From: Anthoceros angustus
Taxonomy: Eukaryota; Streptophyta; Anthocerotopsida; Anthocerotales; Anthocerotaceae
Assembly: GCA_010909165.1 (NCBI GenBank)
Contig: MU008167.1
Span: 248,001 to 312,000, forward strand
Direction: 5' to 3'
Length of the DNA: 64,000 nt
In this document: piece by piece, positions 42,976 to 54,187 of the stretch
Position numbering within the stretch: position 1 is the first letter of the stretch
Layout of the letters: each line of letters starts with the position of its first letter
The notes under the pieces: model-generated
What the model saw: only the letters and a program-made list of their open reading frames with translations
What the model was told of the DNA's origin: nothing
Databases searched by the model: none
Translations under genes and position numbers: made by a program

Positions 42976-44680
42976 GGGCATGGAGCAAGCGGTGGTGTTG
43001 CACAAGCACGGTGGTGGCCAACCCCACAACAAATAACTTCATTTCGACTTAAAACGAGCATGGGACCAATCCATTTGGTCCCATGGGAGCAAAAGAGTTC
43101 GAGAGAAGGTATGTTCAGTGGGGAAGGAGCGCAGACAAGAGTTGAAATGGGCTGCGAAACATGGATTGGAGAGCATGCGGACTCTGGAGTGGTATGGCGA
43201 TAGATCGGGGCCTTGGTTGAATAGCTAATGGTCAAAAAGTGCGCATGTAGGACATGAAGGCTGAGCGATGGCGTGTGTGCATGGCTGCAGTCAAGGAGAA
43301 GGAAAATAATGTGCGGTGAAGGGCACGAAAAGATGGAAGGAACCATAGCATGTCCCAGGGGAAGGGGGAAGGTGGAACGAGGAGGGCATCACACTCGTGT
43401 GATGTCGGAGGCGTGGGGATGGTGTGGAAGGTGGAGGCGTGAGTGTGTTGCCACCCACAAGGCGAATCACAAGATCTGTCTCCAAAAGTGTGAGTTTGGT
43501 GGCAATGGCGGGGATGAATTGAATGCATCATTTTGCCTAGTGTAACATGCACGGTGAATATGCAGCCTATGGGGCCGGAGTGCAAGGCCGAACGTGGAGG
43601 TTAGTGGCTCGAATGCCGCCAAAAGGGTCGACATGAGCGGGAGAAAACGGGAGGTGCTAGGCCAAAAGGGTCGCAAAAGACGCACTATTGAAGATGCAGA
43701 GGAGTCGACTCGGATGACGCCAAGAGTCAGTGCCGCCGACACCGTGGTGGTATGTGCAAGTCCATGTCCGCAATAAGCTCGGATTGATTTGAGCCGTGAC
43801 GCTGTGATTTTGATGCCGCCTTTCTTGCCAGCAAGCGGGAGCAAACGGCAAATGAAACACGCCGGCAAGCGCATGCAGAGGACATTCACAACCGCCATCG
43901 CGTAACGTGGCTGGTGGAGGGGAGTGATGCGAACTGCACACGCTTTGGTAGTGCCGAGGACGGGCCGGTCCACGCAGATGAAGGGAGATCGGCCTCATAG
44001 CACCTGCCACACATGTGGAGCGGGCATTCCATAGTTCTGTGTAGCGTTTACATTGTCCTTCGATATGTTTTAGCCAGTTGTGGAATGAACCCCAAAAACT
44101 ATGGCATATGTGCTGCAAGCCGCACATGTTCGTATTTGAAGCGGAAGTCTAGATAGGGAAAAACGCACAAATGGGGGCGTTTGAAGAAACGTAATGCGCA
44201 TGTGTCGCATTTGGTGGTAAATGTGATGAGGTATTTATTAATCTATGAGGTGTATACTTATAACTATGGCATGGTTAGATATCTATGAATTTGTACCTAT
44301 ACATAAAGAGTATGTATTCAATATATATATATATATATATATATACGTTTTCATGTATGTAGGATTATACGAATACATCGCTGCAACCGTATATATAAAT
44401 GGACATATAAATAATGTAGAATCCATACATAATTAGTAACAAGGGTTTCGTGTATATGGGGCTTGAAAAGAAAACCAGTGTGGACATAGGGTGCATTGAA
44501 GAGGGAAGATGGAAAGAGAATGATACCTGGGGGAGAGATAGAGTTAGGTAATTGCTATGTAGGAAAAGCAAGAAGGAAGAATAAAATACGGTGGGAGAGG
44601 GAGCTCATTGTCACAATCATATGGCAACACAAAGAGGGAAACAATAAAGAAATGGGTGTCATCTGGAGCATTAACTAGGA
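42976..44680. other. CACTA internal region, no gene recognised
   Basis: Purine-rich to 43.5 kb, then mixed, then AT-rich from 44.2 kb. An (AT)n microsatellite occupies 44,321-44,345. Confidence 0.5.
44321..44345. repeat. (AT)n microsatellite
   Basis: Twenty-five bases of uninterrupted alternating AT. Confidence 0.95.
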
Positions 44681-44689
44681 GTGTGAGGT

Positions 44690-45142
44690 GAAAGGTGAGA
44701 CCAAGAGCATGTTGTTAAGATGGTAAGAGAAAGTGGAAAACAAAATCACAAACTTAACACCAAACCAACAAACTTGATGACAAGCTCTTAATGGCGAGGT
44801 GTAAGGTCAAGAGACCACTTGCATGTTGTTAAGATGGTGAGAGAAGGTGGAGGGGAAAATCACAAACTTAACACCAAGCCACCTAACTTTTTGGGTGTAC
44901 CACATGGAAAGTGTTACATGAAATTGTAATAAAGGACTATAACATAAGCAAGTTTTCATTGTATATGTTTGAAATCATAAACAATGCTAGCGAGAGGGAT
45001 GTTGTACTTAGGAGGGTGAGGTGATGAGAGAGAGAGCCGTGTTCATGTTAAGATGGTGACAAGATGAAGGGAATAGTGTCAATCTTAATACCTAAATAGC
45101 ATGTTGCAATTTGGAAGTGTTACATGAAATTGCAATAACGAT
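44690..45142. repeat. Right subterminal repeats of the CACTA element
   Basis: ATGTTGTTAAGATGGTNAGAGAA with ATCACAAACTTAACACCAA recurs near 44,710 and 44,825, and a weaker copy lies near 45,045. AAGTGTTACATGAAATTG is found near 44,912 and 45,115. The GTGTTACA motif is the complement of that at the left end, as expected for CACTA subterminal sites. Confidence 0.75.
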
Positions 45143-45170
45143 CGTAACATAGGCTGCCTTTCTAGTAGGG
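45143..45170 (-). repeat. CACTA right terminal inverted repeat
   Basis: Reverse complement of 29,476-29,503 with one A-run difference, followed by the AGT target duplication. Confidence 0.92.
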
Positions 45171-48100
45171 AGTGGCGGAGCTGACTACCAACCCCTGAGC
45201 AAGAATCGAGAAGGGCACACCCAAGATCAGCGAGGTCGCGACTTTCCGTGAGGGGCAATGGAGCGGAGTCAGCAGAAGAGGGCGCCAAGGCACACGACGC
45301 CAGCCAAATCACCGCCTCGCAGGAGGAAGGCGCCGACGATCAAAGGCGCGGGCGCGGGCGGAGGAGAGAAATCCACGCAAGTTCGCGAGGAGGCGTGGAA
45401 GGAGCGCGCGAGGGCTCGATTTTTTTTCTCTTCCACCGTGATCCGCAGGGTAGTCGAGGTTTTGTTTTGGGAGACAACGAGAGAAGGAGATGGCGCCCGA
45501 GCGCCGAAATCTCACTCACGCAGGGCCCAACATGGACCATCGGAAAGTGAGAGCCGGCATGCGTGAGCCGGGTCTCAAGTTCATGGAGAAGAAATGGTGC
45601 TACGGCTACCGCATTGGTGCAAGAGTGCGCCCGCAAGGACCAAGTCGCAAGAGGGTGACGCGAGGAAAAGGCCGCAGAATCTGGATTTGGCCTCTTCGAG
45701 CAAAGGGCGAGAAGCATAGGATGGGAGCTTGGTGATTGACCCCCGAAGAAGACCTTGAAAGCCGCAGCGCGGCCATGAAGCCCGGGGAAGTGAGAGTGAA
45801 CAATGGTGGGTGACTCGCCAACTCGTGGTTCGCACTGTGGGATTGGCCAAATGGATTTTGTGTTCCTATGTAACCTAAGTCGGATCATATGGCGGATCAC
45901 TTCTTGGTTTTTCTTCACGAGGTGGTCAAGGGTACACAAATTGATTGGGGAGGATGATTTTCGAAAGAGCCTGTGAGGAGAAGGCGACTTACTCTTCTTC
46001 CCTCCTCCTTGATTTCGCCTTTTCCGATTCATGTATTTGCGCATTCCGGTGTTTAACTGAGTTGAAGTCGGTCCGCCTGCATGGTTGGAAGCCGTGGGGA
46101 ACTCAAGGTAGAAGAGGAGGAATTGAAGGAGGATTCGCAAGGATTCCAAAGTAGCTTGGGAGTGCGCTCGAAGGTTAAGAGGAGGGAAGTTTCCAAGGGT
46201 AAGAAGCGAAGGCAACGGAACGGGATCAAGAAGGGGAGGGCAGCCAGGAGGAGGAACCCACACACCTGTGGTCACTGTGTCAAGCAGAACGTAAAGGAGG
46301 GAAATGGTAAGTTGCTCCCAGTGGATGACCGCTAGGGGAGAATGGGGAGAAGAGGCAAGCACCAACCCCTAGGAGAGGAGGGGTTAACAGACCGCAACGG
46401 AGCCCGGACATTTTTGGCGACATTTCACCGAACCGTCCGAGGTGGGGATAGAGACACCGCCGACACGAATTGTTGTGAGGCGGATGGGCAAGGGACAGCC
46501 CAATTTGGGGATTTGGGTTTGACTGCCATGGCACGACGCAGCGGATCTCCTCGATCAAGCCCATGGCTCTCACTTGGCCGAGTGTGCAAGGCAGGAGAAG
46601 TTGCTCAAGGAGAAGTTGGAGAGCCTGAAAGGCGAGAGCAAGGCGGCCGAGGAGCGCAGACGGAGTGCGGCCTTATGCAAGGCACAGGAGCGCTTAAGGC
46701 ACATGTCCACTCAGCAGAAGCTTTAGTAAATCAGTCAAGGGGCGATGCTACAATTGAAGAGCTTCAAGATGAGGTCTCGAGTCCAGAGGTGGAAGCGATG
46801 GCGCCTTGGAGAAATTCAAGAAGCGGAGAGGTACAAGCGGAAAGAGACGGTTAGGGCCGAGTCAAGAGAGAGGTGGCCAAACCAAGAAGGCCGAGCAACA
46901 TGACCGCAGGAGCCAAGCAACCACCGTGAAGAACCACCACGGTGGCTAAACCAGCCACCGTGGAACGGGAACCGAGGTGGGGAAGTCACCGACGGAGTGT
47001 CGCAGATGGAGGGATGATCCCGGAGAATCAACAGCAGCCCTGTGATTGTCCACGGAGGAGAGGGTAAGGACCTCCAGATCGAAGGGCGACAGTTACGGCG
47101 TCCGGATGAGGATGCTCATGTCCTCGCCGCGCATGGTGAGCGGTGCTCACTCTAAACGTGTATGTGGTTGTTGGGACAGAGGGGCGTAAACCACCGGTCA
47201 GACATCTTGACCGCCAAAGTGCGCTACTGGGTTCCTTCGAGTAGCGGGCGCCTATCCTCCGCAAGTGGTGCCGGAAGAGATGAGCGAGGCGCAGCGAGCA
47301 TGGAGGGAGGAGCATTGTATGGTTGTCCAAATGAGGAGGAGGGACAATGGACATAGAGGTACAAAGGCGCAAGCCCGCTGGAAGGCGCGAGGGAAATTCA
47401 AAGGAGAGCGAGGTGGAGGTTGTGGGGAAAATCGCTGGATCGAGGCGAGGCGAGAGAGGGGTCCCCATGGGCCGAGGGCGAGGCAAAGAATCGGAGGCAG
47501 CACTGATTTTAGGAGAGTCGCGATAGCCTAGGACCGGGTTTTTCAGCGAGGATAGGGAGTTCCATCACCAGAGTCATGTTGCTTAGATTGGTAAGGCGCC
47601 GTGGTAGGAGCTACAATTTTAGACACTAAAGAGAAGTGAGTGTTGGACCACGATGTATAAGAGACCCTTTGGGTGTCTCTCAAGGCGATTTATTTCGTGT
47701 GAACTTCCGTATCGAACCGCCGAGGTTGATTGGAGACGTCCGTCAAGATCAAACGGGTTCGGGCGACCGCCTTCTCACAAGAAGGCCGGAAGATCTCGGA
47801 TGGTCGAGAGCGGAGTGGCCAAGCTCCACGCCTGGGTAACGGAAGGTAGCCGCGGCCGGAAAAGAGGTAGGAGTGCCGACGGCCGAGGCGGAAGCTGGAA
47901 GGCGAATCGCCCAAGCACCGACGGGTTTTCCCGATCCTCTTCCAACCGCTGCCACTGTGTGTTCATTCCATGAGAGGGTCTGTGGCCCAAGGAGGGTCTG
48001 TGGCCCAAGGGAAAAGGGGTCTGTGGCCCGTGAGACGAGAGAGTTCATTGGAAGGGAAAGGTGAGGGTAGTTGTGTGCGCGCTGGGAGGGATTGTGAGAG

Positions 48101-48447
48101 TGTGAGGGAAAATCGAAGGAGGGAGGAAGGTGGATCGCAAATTCCAAGTAAGGTGAGGCGATATAGGTGTCCGATAGCCCCTAGGTCCGTTAGAGAAGCC
48201 GTGACGAATAGACTCCGCGAAGGCGGCTTGTGGCCCGCCACTCGAAACTGCCACCGCGGTGGCCGAGTCTACCACGGTGGGTTTGGGCAGGTAGCTGGAG
48301 AAGGTGAGGTAGCGAGCGGTGTCTAGAATCCATAGATTTAGCACACCTTGACACAACACCATTCCCTTGGGATCGAATCCTAGGACTATAACGACATAGA
48401 GGGTAAATGTGGCCTCTTTGCGCCTTCGATGCAAAACCCATTCCACA
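45171..48447 (+). repeat. 5' LTR, second part
   Basis: Continues the LTR after the CACTA insertion (first three bases AGT are the duplicated target) and ends CCATTCCACA. It matches 54,536-58,741 apart from an extra about 930-bp tandem copy in the 3' LTR. It contains no long intact frame. A stretch at 46,585-46,740 encodes a coiled-coil-like EKLLKEKLESLKGESKAAEE. Confidence 0.9.
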
Positions 48448-48450
48448 TTT

Positions 48451-48468
48451 TGGCGCTGCTTGGGAATG
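48451..48468 (+). promoter_or_regulatory. Primer-binding site
   Basis: TGGCGCTGCTTGGGAATG begins three bases after the LTR. The TGG start pairs with a tRNA CCA end, and the TTTTGGCGC context is common in plant Ty3/gypsy elements. The primer tRNA was not identified. Confidence 0.75.
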
Positions 48469-48539
48469 AAACTCAAGGTTATAGGGGACTAACCATAGCT
48501 TAGGTGTCTAGTTTTGGAGTGTATCTAGTTAGGTAGATG

Positions 48540-50010
48540 GATGCCACGGTTGAGCCGGAGGGTTCAGTCAAGTCGGACGGAAGGCCACACGAGAAGCGAC
48601 AACGCCAAGCACCGGAAAGGTTAAAAGGGTTGCAAACCGCGAGTTGAGGAGGGTCCACCAAGACGCACTGGAAGGAGAAGGAGGTAAGCAACCAGGACGG
48701 GGTCCGATCTTGTTGGAGCAAGATCCCCAACCTCGGACTTGGACGAGGTACCACCGCAACCTGACCAATTCCATCCACCCCTCTTCCAAAAGTGTGCATC
48801 GTTGGAGATCAATCGACTCCGCAGAACCGTTGTTGGACCAACCCGCCGAATCAAGAACGATAGTCATGACCACCACACCGGTGGTGGTCACCACCAAGCA
48901 ACCTTATCCAGGGTATGGAGAGGGGTATGAAGACCCGATGAATTTGTTGAGCTTTGAGCGACATTTGCAAAACCAGAAGCGGAGATGCACAACAGATTCA
49001 TTGTTCTATGGAGTTCTTCGGGGGTCCAGACAAGTATAGGCGAATACCTCAAGTCGCCACACCTCCAAAGAACCTATGAAGAATTAAAACCGCCTGTGAA
49101 AGGTTCAGGGGCTTGACGAGAGGGATACGTGTTGTCCAAGCTTGAAAAGCAGAGAGGAAAGAAGGAAACCTTGCAGCATGTGGAGAGGTTTCACGCCACG
49201 CGATCGGGCGGCCTCACTCGAGTTGCACACGGTGGTTCGCTAAAGGCCCGGGTTCTAAGATGGGGAGACACGAAGGTTACAAGCGGAGAAGAATTTGGGC
49301 AAGGCTATCAAGGCGGCGCTAAACTATGAGGAATCCAACCCGCAAGGGAGGAGGAAGGCTAAGAAGGAGAAGAAGAAGCCTGTGGATGAAAAAGAAGGAT
49401 TCCTCATCCTCCAAGGAAGTTCATCGTGAAGAAAGCTCCACGAAGATTCCATGAAAGTTCCTGAGGAGGAAACGAGTGATGTTGGAGGAAGCGCCATCGA
49501 TGAGGAGCGCGCCAAATGGAAAAAGAAATGAAGGGTCGCACGGACAACAAGGAGTCAAGGGCAAAACAGAGGCGATGTACGCAAAGAAGGACGCGAACAA
49601 AGGAAGGGAGGCCGAGAAAGAAAGTAGAACAACAGGGAACAAGATGGAGGAGATGATGGCAAAATTCGAAATTCCATCTTAATGCGGTCAAGGAACATGA
49701 GAGGCGGAGAGTCACGAACCCACGAGCCAACCTCTTCTGCTCAACGTGTGGGCAGGACACTCCAAAGCTAATTGTCCGACGACAAGGGTACACCGGGATA
49801 TGAGGAAGAGGAGGAAGAGGGTCCGTGGAAGATACATCCGGAGGTTCGGGCCAACCCAAGTGTACCCAAAGACCATGTACCCGCCAACCTACGTAATTCC
49901 ACGGGTAGGCGTCAGAATCACCGGGCGGTAACAATCCAATGGGCACCGCCTTGTGCTATAATTGTCGCAACCTTGGACACTATGCGCATATGCCTTATCC
50001 AACTCACAAG
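48540..50010 (+). pseudogene. gag-like: Decayed gag with two zinc knuckles
   Basis: A frame from 48,540 (MDATVEPEGSVKSDG) breaks early. A retrotransposon-gag capsid motif is visible at about 49,129-49,205 (LSKLEKQRGKKETLQHVERF). A CCHC knuckle split by a one-base shift lies at about 49,736-49,785 (CSTCG then GHSKANCP). A second, CYNCRNLGHYAHM, lies at about 49,950-49,990 and lacks its final Cys. Gag packages the element RNA. The order gag then protease fits Ty3/gypsy. Confidence 0.7.
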
Positions 50011-50879
50011 GCAATGGAGATTTTGATAAACTATGTCAAGATTGCAAGCAGGGCATTTGGCGTGAAGTGTGCTCGCCAAAGCCCCAAAGACGGTGAGGAT
50101 CGCAGCCAATGACAAAGACCAAACCCAAGTCCTGTCCATGCATGTTGAGGACACTTATGGCGGTATGGGAGGATGCCGAGATTGGAACCCCGAGGAGCTT
50201 GGAGGGATTAGACGCAGAGGAAGCGATTATTATGGGGAAGCCTCGCCATGGTCGTAGAACAAGGAGCACAAAAGCAAAAGAGAGGCGATGGGGAAAAAAA
50301 GAAGAAGGAGGCGGATACGACCACGGGATCGATGAGGGAGAGAGTGTCGCCACCATCGGAAATACCAACACCCGGAACGCTAAAAGAAGAAAACAAGTCC
50401 TGCAGTGACTTGGCGGATGGACCATATGTGCAAAAGAGTGATGCATGAGACTTGAGTGTTCCATGGAAAGGTGAATGAAGGTCACGAAATCAAGGGGTGG
50501 AACCCCACCGATTTCAGAAAGTTACCGAACCGAGTTAGGGTTTCACGAAGTCATGGATATGATACAAGAAGAATTGGCAAGGAGGCTACGGGAAAAGGCG
50601 GGGTGTCGATTTCCACCACCCTGTGGGAGTCCACCACCCCACCGGAAGGGCCACCGTACCCCAAGTCATGACGAACTGACCAACCAAATCTCGGATGGTA
50701 GGGCGGGCCACCGCTTTCAATCTCGCCGAGGCCATCATGGACCAACATTTCATGATCACATTCGGACAACTCCTCCGAGACAATCCGGTATAGGCAATGA
50801 TCGAGGGCGTTAAAAGAGGCGCAACCCAAAAGAGAGCGCAATGTTCCTATACCAAAGCATGTGAACTTGGTATCCATGG

Positions 50880-51275
50880 TGGATCAAGGCCCACCAACCT
50901 GTGGAAATTTCGGATGTGTCATCAAAGGAGTGCCTCTCGACACGGCCTGGGTGTAAATATTATGTAAGACACGGCTAGGAAATTGGGCTTGGATATTGAA
51001 CATACTACCAAGGTTTTGGCTAGCCGACATGTCCGTAATGGTGCCGGGGGAACGGGTGCTAACGACCATTGGAACCATCCCTACTTGATGGATTATGTAG
51101 TCATCCAAAGAAAATCGCTGTGGTACGACGTCCTAATTGGCCGAACATGGATGCATCGCAATGCACGCCAAGTGGGGAGGAAGGAAGTCGGTTTTAAACC
51201 GCTGGAATGGGATCCCAAGACCAAGGAGGGAAGGATGTGCCTATCGTGGAGTAAGGACATGTATGCGGTGTGAAA
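50880..51275 (+). pseudogene. Retroviral-type aspartic protease remnant
   Basis: GVPLDT at about 50,930-50,950 is followed, after a frame change, by GVNIM and then KLGLDIEHTTKVLAS. This fits the LDTGA.VNIM active-site region of gypsy proteases. The active-site glycine is lost or shifted by the indel. Confidence 0.6.
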
Positions 51276-51699
51276 CTCCAATCAAACAGAGGGTACACTC
51301 GCAGAGGACACGGGGAGATGGAAGAGGAAGATAGGTTCCTGCTCGCACACATCTCATGGTCTCGATGAGGAGCGGGACTACCGCAGAGATATCCCATATA
51401 CAATTAACCCAAGAGGGTCATTACGGGTAACCGCCGAATGCTCCGAAGGGGTCCGGCGGATTCAACAGCAGTGGAGAAAGGAGGAGGCGCCACGCAGCTT
51501 CACGCCGGAGGATTTGTTTAGGGAATGGGGCATGAGAGAAGAGGAACCGCGGAGCCGTAAGAAGGATTCGGGTTAGCACCGCACGAGAGCGAGTGGGTAC
51601 AGCGATGAAGTCAAGGACGTTGAGGTTCTTCCGTGAAGGTGCTCAAATTCTCCGAACAATGGATGCGGCTGGAGGAAGGAATGAAGCAACCGCGTAATT

Positions 51700-52480
51700 T
51701 ATCGATGTTTTCGCCTTCGAGGTATAGACATGAAGGGATCCCCAAAGAATGGGGCGAGCATAGGATTGACTGGAACCGTGAGCAATCCCGAAGGATTCCA
51801 CAGACAAGTTAAATCCAAGTACTCCTCAAGGTAAAGGATCGCTTGGAGATGTACAAGGCGGACGTGATCTATCCTATAGTCAATACCGAATGGGTGGCTC
51901 CAATAGTGGTAGTACCTAAGAGGCGCCTGTGCAAAATCCGAGTTTGTCGATTGGAGAAGGTTGAATAAGGTCACCAAGAAGGATCACTTTCCGCTACCCT
52001 TCATCGATAATATCCTCGGATCCGTCGCAGTGTAATGGCGATTCATTCCTAGACGGTACTGGGTATAATCACCGCACCTTAGGGAGAGCGATTGGCCTCA
52101 CCGCTTTTACAACCGATCGGGGACATATGCTTACAAGCGCGCATTTGGACGAGAGCACTGGGTCCTTCATGCGCCATCACAAAATTTTCAAGGACTTCCT
52201 CGCGACTTTATGGAAGTTTTCCGACTTCCGATTCGGCCGTCAAGGACCATCCGCCGCACCTCGGAAGTGCTCGAGCGCCGAGCAACGCAATTATGCGCAT
52301 CCGTAAAAGTGCTACTGGCATGTCGAGGAATTCGCTAGCATCAAGCCGAGGTATAGAAGTAGATCCGGACAAGGTAAAGGTCATCGCCACCCTTAGAGCA
52401 CCAATAACAACGCTAAAGGAACTCCGGGTTCCCGGGATGGTCGTATTATAGACGCTTGCTCCAAATTTCGCCAAGCGGGC
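51700..52480 (+). pseudogene. pol-like: Reverse transcriptase remnant (Ty3/gypsy)
   Basis: EWVAPIVVVPK (about 51,880-51,925), KIRVC, then RRLNKVTKKDHFPLPFIDNI (about 51,950-52,010) in neighbouring frames are classic gypsy RT landmarks. Near 52,185-52,235 KIFKDFLATL and MEVF survive, but the expected (F/Y)VDD catalytic box is missing through a small deletion. SSRGIEVDPDKVKVIATLRA (about 52,342-52,402) marks the connection to RNase H. Confidence 0.8.
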
Positions 52481-52627
52481 TGCCCCACTAACGAGCTTGT
52501 TAAGGAAGGATCGAGTGGGAGTGGACGACGAACGGAGGAAGCATTTCAGACTTACGCACCACATCGCGGCTCCCACGCTAAAAGGACCGGATCGAGTAAG
52601 AAGTTCCACGCTGCTGATGTTTCAAAT

Positions 52628-53008
52628 TTGCAATGGGTCCTTAGCCGGGATGAGAAGAAGAAGGATTTTCCGATCTACTATGCTGGGAGACAACTAACGG
52701 ACGCGGAGCGAAAGTATACCACCACGGAGCGCGAAGCACTGGGAATGGTTTACTCGGTCAGGAAATTCAGACACTACCTCCTCTCGTATGAATTTGTGTT
52801 CCATGTTGACCACTTTGCCTTGAAACACCTTGTGAATAAACCTGACCTTTCGGGACGCATAGCACGCTGGATCTTGCTGCTTCAGGAGTTTACCTTCACA
52901 AAGGAAAGAGAGGGTAGGAAGCATATCAATGCCGACTTCATATCTCGATTGAAAATGTGGAAAGGTGGAAAACCAGAAGACGACTTTCCCGATGAGACAC
53001 TGTCATAG
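52628..53008 (+). pseudogene. pol-like: RNase H domain (Ty3/gypsy), best-preserved pol segment
   Basis: A 126-aa open stretch with FPIYYAGRQLTDAERKYTTT, EREALGMVYSVRKFRHYLL, VHVDHFALKHL-type (here FHVDHFALKHLVNKPDLSGR) and INADFISRL. This is the RNase H-like region that follows RT in gypsy pol and degrades the RNA template strand. The segment is intact but disconnected from RT and integrase by frameshifts. Confidence 0.88.
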
Positions 53009-53155
53009 GAGTTGCAAACCAACCAAAGGAAGCCAAGAAGGAGGAAAGACCAAAGACCACCAGATATCGACCACCAAATTGTCCACTACTCCGCACCATT
53101 CACACTCAAGACAACATGAATTTATACCGAGTCACCCCGGACGGGTGGAGCGGTT

Positions 53156-54155
53156 ATGGGTACGCATCAAGTGAGCGAGTCCCGAGCTCTTTACGAAGAA
53201 GAGGCGGAGGTCATTATGCCGCATGTCACATGCGGTGAAAATTTTGAGGTCGGCTATTGGTGGCCTACAATGTACAAGGATGCTGTGAGCGGACGCCAAA
53301 GGGTCGGCAAGCCAACAGAACAACCCAATGGCCCCTTGTCCCCATACTTGCACCGCACCATTCGAGAAATGGGGAATCGATTTTGTATCCTATCCACCCA
53401 AAACCAAGGCTCGCCAAAACCAATACATCCCGTGGCCAGACATCAGACGGATGGTAGAAGCATGCACCGCCGTAGATTCGCGACGCCGTAGCGATTCTGC
53501 TCGAGCAAATCATCACCGATATGTCACTGAGCCGGGCCGCTGATGAGGAACACATTTCACAATCGTAATCTCCAACATGACCACTTCAACGCCGCCACGG
53601 TGAAGTCCACGCCTTATAACCCAAAAGCCAATGGGTCAAAAAAGGCAAATGGCTTGTTGTGCAAGATCCTAACCAAACTCACCGCGCCTATGCGTATGAT
53701 CGATATGAAATCGCATTCAAGACTGTGGCGATCGACCGGAAAAGGTGACAACGCAGAAACCCCGTATTATCTTTACGGCATTCATGCTAATATTAGAATT
53801 CAAGTTCCCACGAGAATACAGGAACCAAGTCGAATGCCGGAGGAAAGCTTGGAAAGGTTGGTGGGTTTCATTTAGACACACGGAGGACAGAGAACAAGCC
53901 CTCCAAGTTATGCGGGATGTCCAAAGAAAGGAGGAAGGAGTGGTACGACAAGAGATTGAAGCGCCAAGAATACGTTGTTCCGGGATCCGCTTTACTATAC
54001 GATAACCGATACATGCATTTCCTGTAAATTACATCTCGATGGATGGGGCCCTTCGAGTTTCGTAAGTTTTACAACGGATCAATTCAACTCGACTTAGTGG
54101 CTCACCCTTGCCAACGCCACAACGGTTGGCGGGTCAAGAAATATTACCAATAAGT
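53156..54155 (+). pseudogene. pol-like: Integrase remnant (Ty3/gypsy)
   Basis: Zinc-binding region with VGYWWPTMYKDAV near 53,250, core start APFEKWGIDFVSYPPKTKAR near 53,355, and STPYNPKANGSKKANGLLCK near 53,605. The integrase C-terminal end has WMGPFEFRKFYNGSIQLDL near 54,040 and NGWRVKKYY near 54,122. Integrase inserts element DNA into the host genome. Frames change between these islands. Confidence 0.85.
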
Positions 54156-54175
54156 TGGCGAGGACGCCAACAAAT

Positions 54176-54185
54176 GAGAAGGGAG
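54176..54185 (+). promoter_or_regulatory. Polypurine tract
   Basis: GAGAAGGGAG sits two bases before the 3' LTR start, the position where plus-strand DNA synthesis is primed. Confidence 0.8.
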
Positions 54186-54187
54186 TA

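Larger units (their letters stand above)
29476..45170 (-). mobile_element. CACTA (EnSpm/CMC) DNA transposon, 15.7 kb, inserted in the LTR
   Basis: Terminal inverted repeats of about 28 bp: the left end starts CCCTACTAGAAAAGGCAGCC, and the right end read in reverse starts CCCTACTAGAAAGGCAGCC, with one indel. AGT is duplicated on both sides (29,473-29,475 and 45,171-45,173). The empty site is seen in the 3' LTR (CCCTAGTGGCGG near 54,520). A 3-bp duplication, the CTACTAGAAA end, TNP2-type transposase homology and repeated subterminal GTGTTACA/TGTAACAC motifs all fit CACTA. The first bases are CCCTA rather than CACTA at both ends. Transposase runs on the minus strand. Confidence 0.92.

Noticed and set aside
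45243-46365. Long minus-strand frame (341 codons) in the 5' LTR
   Set aside because: It lies antisense within a purine-rich LTR, its counterpart in the 3' LTR is broken in several places, and no domain is visible.
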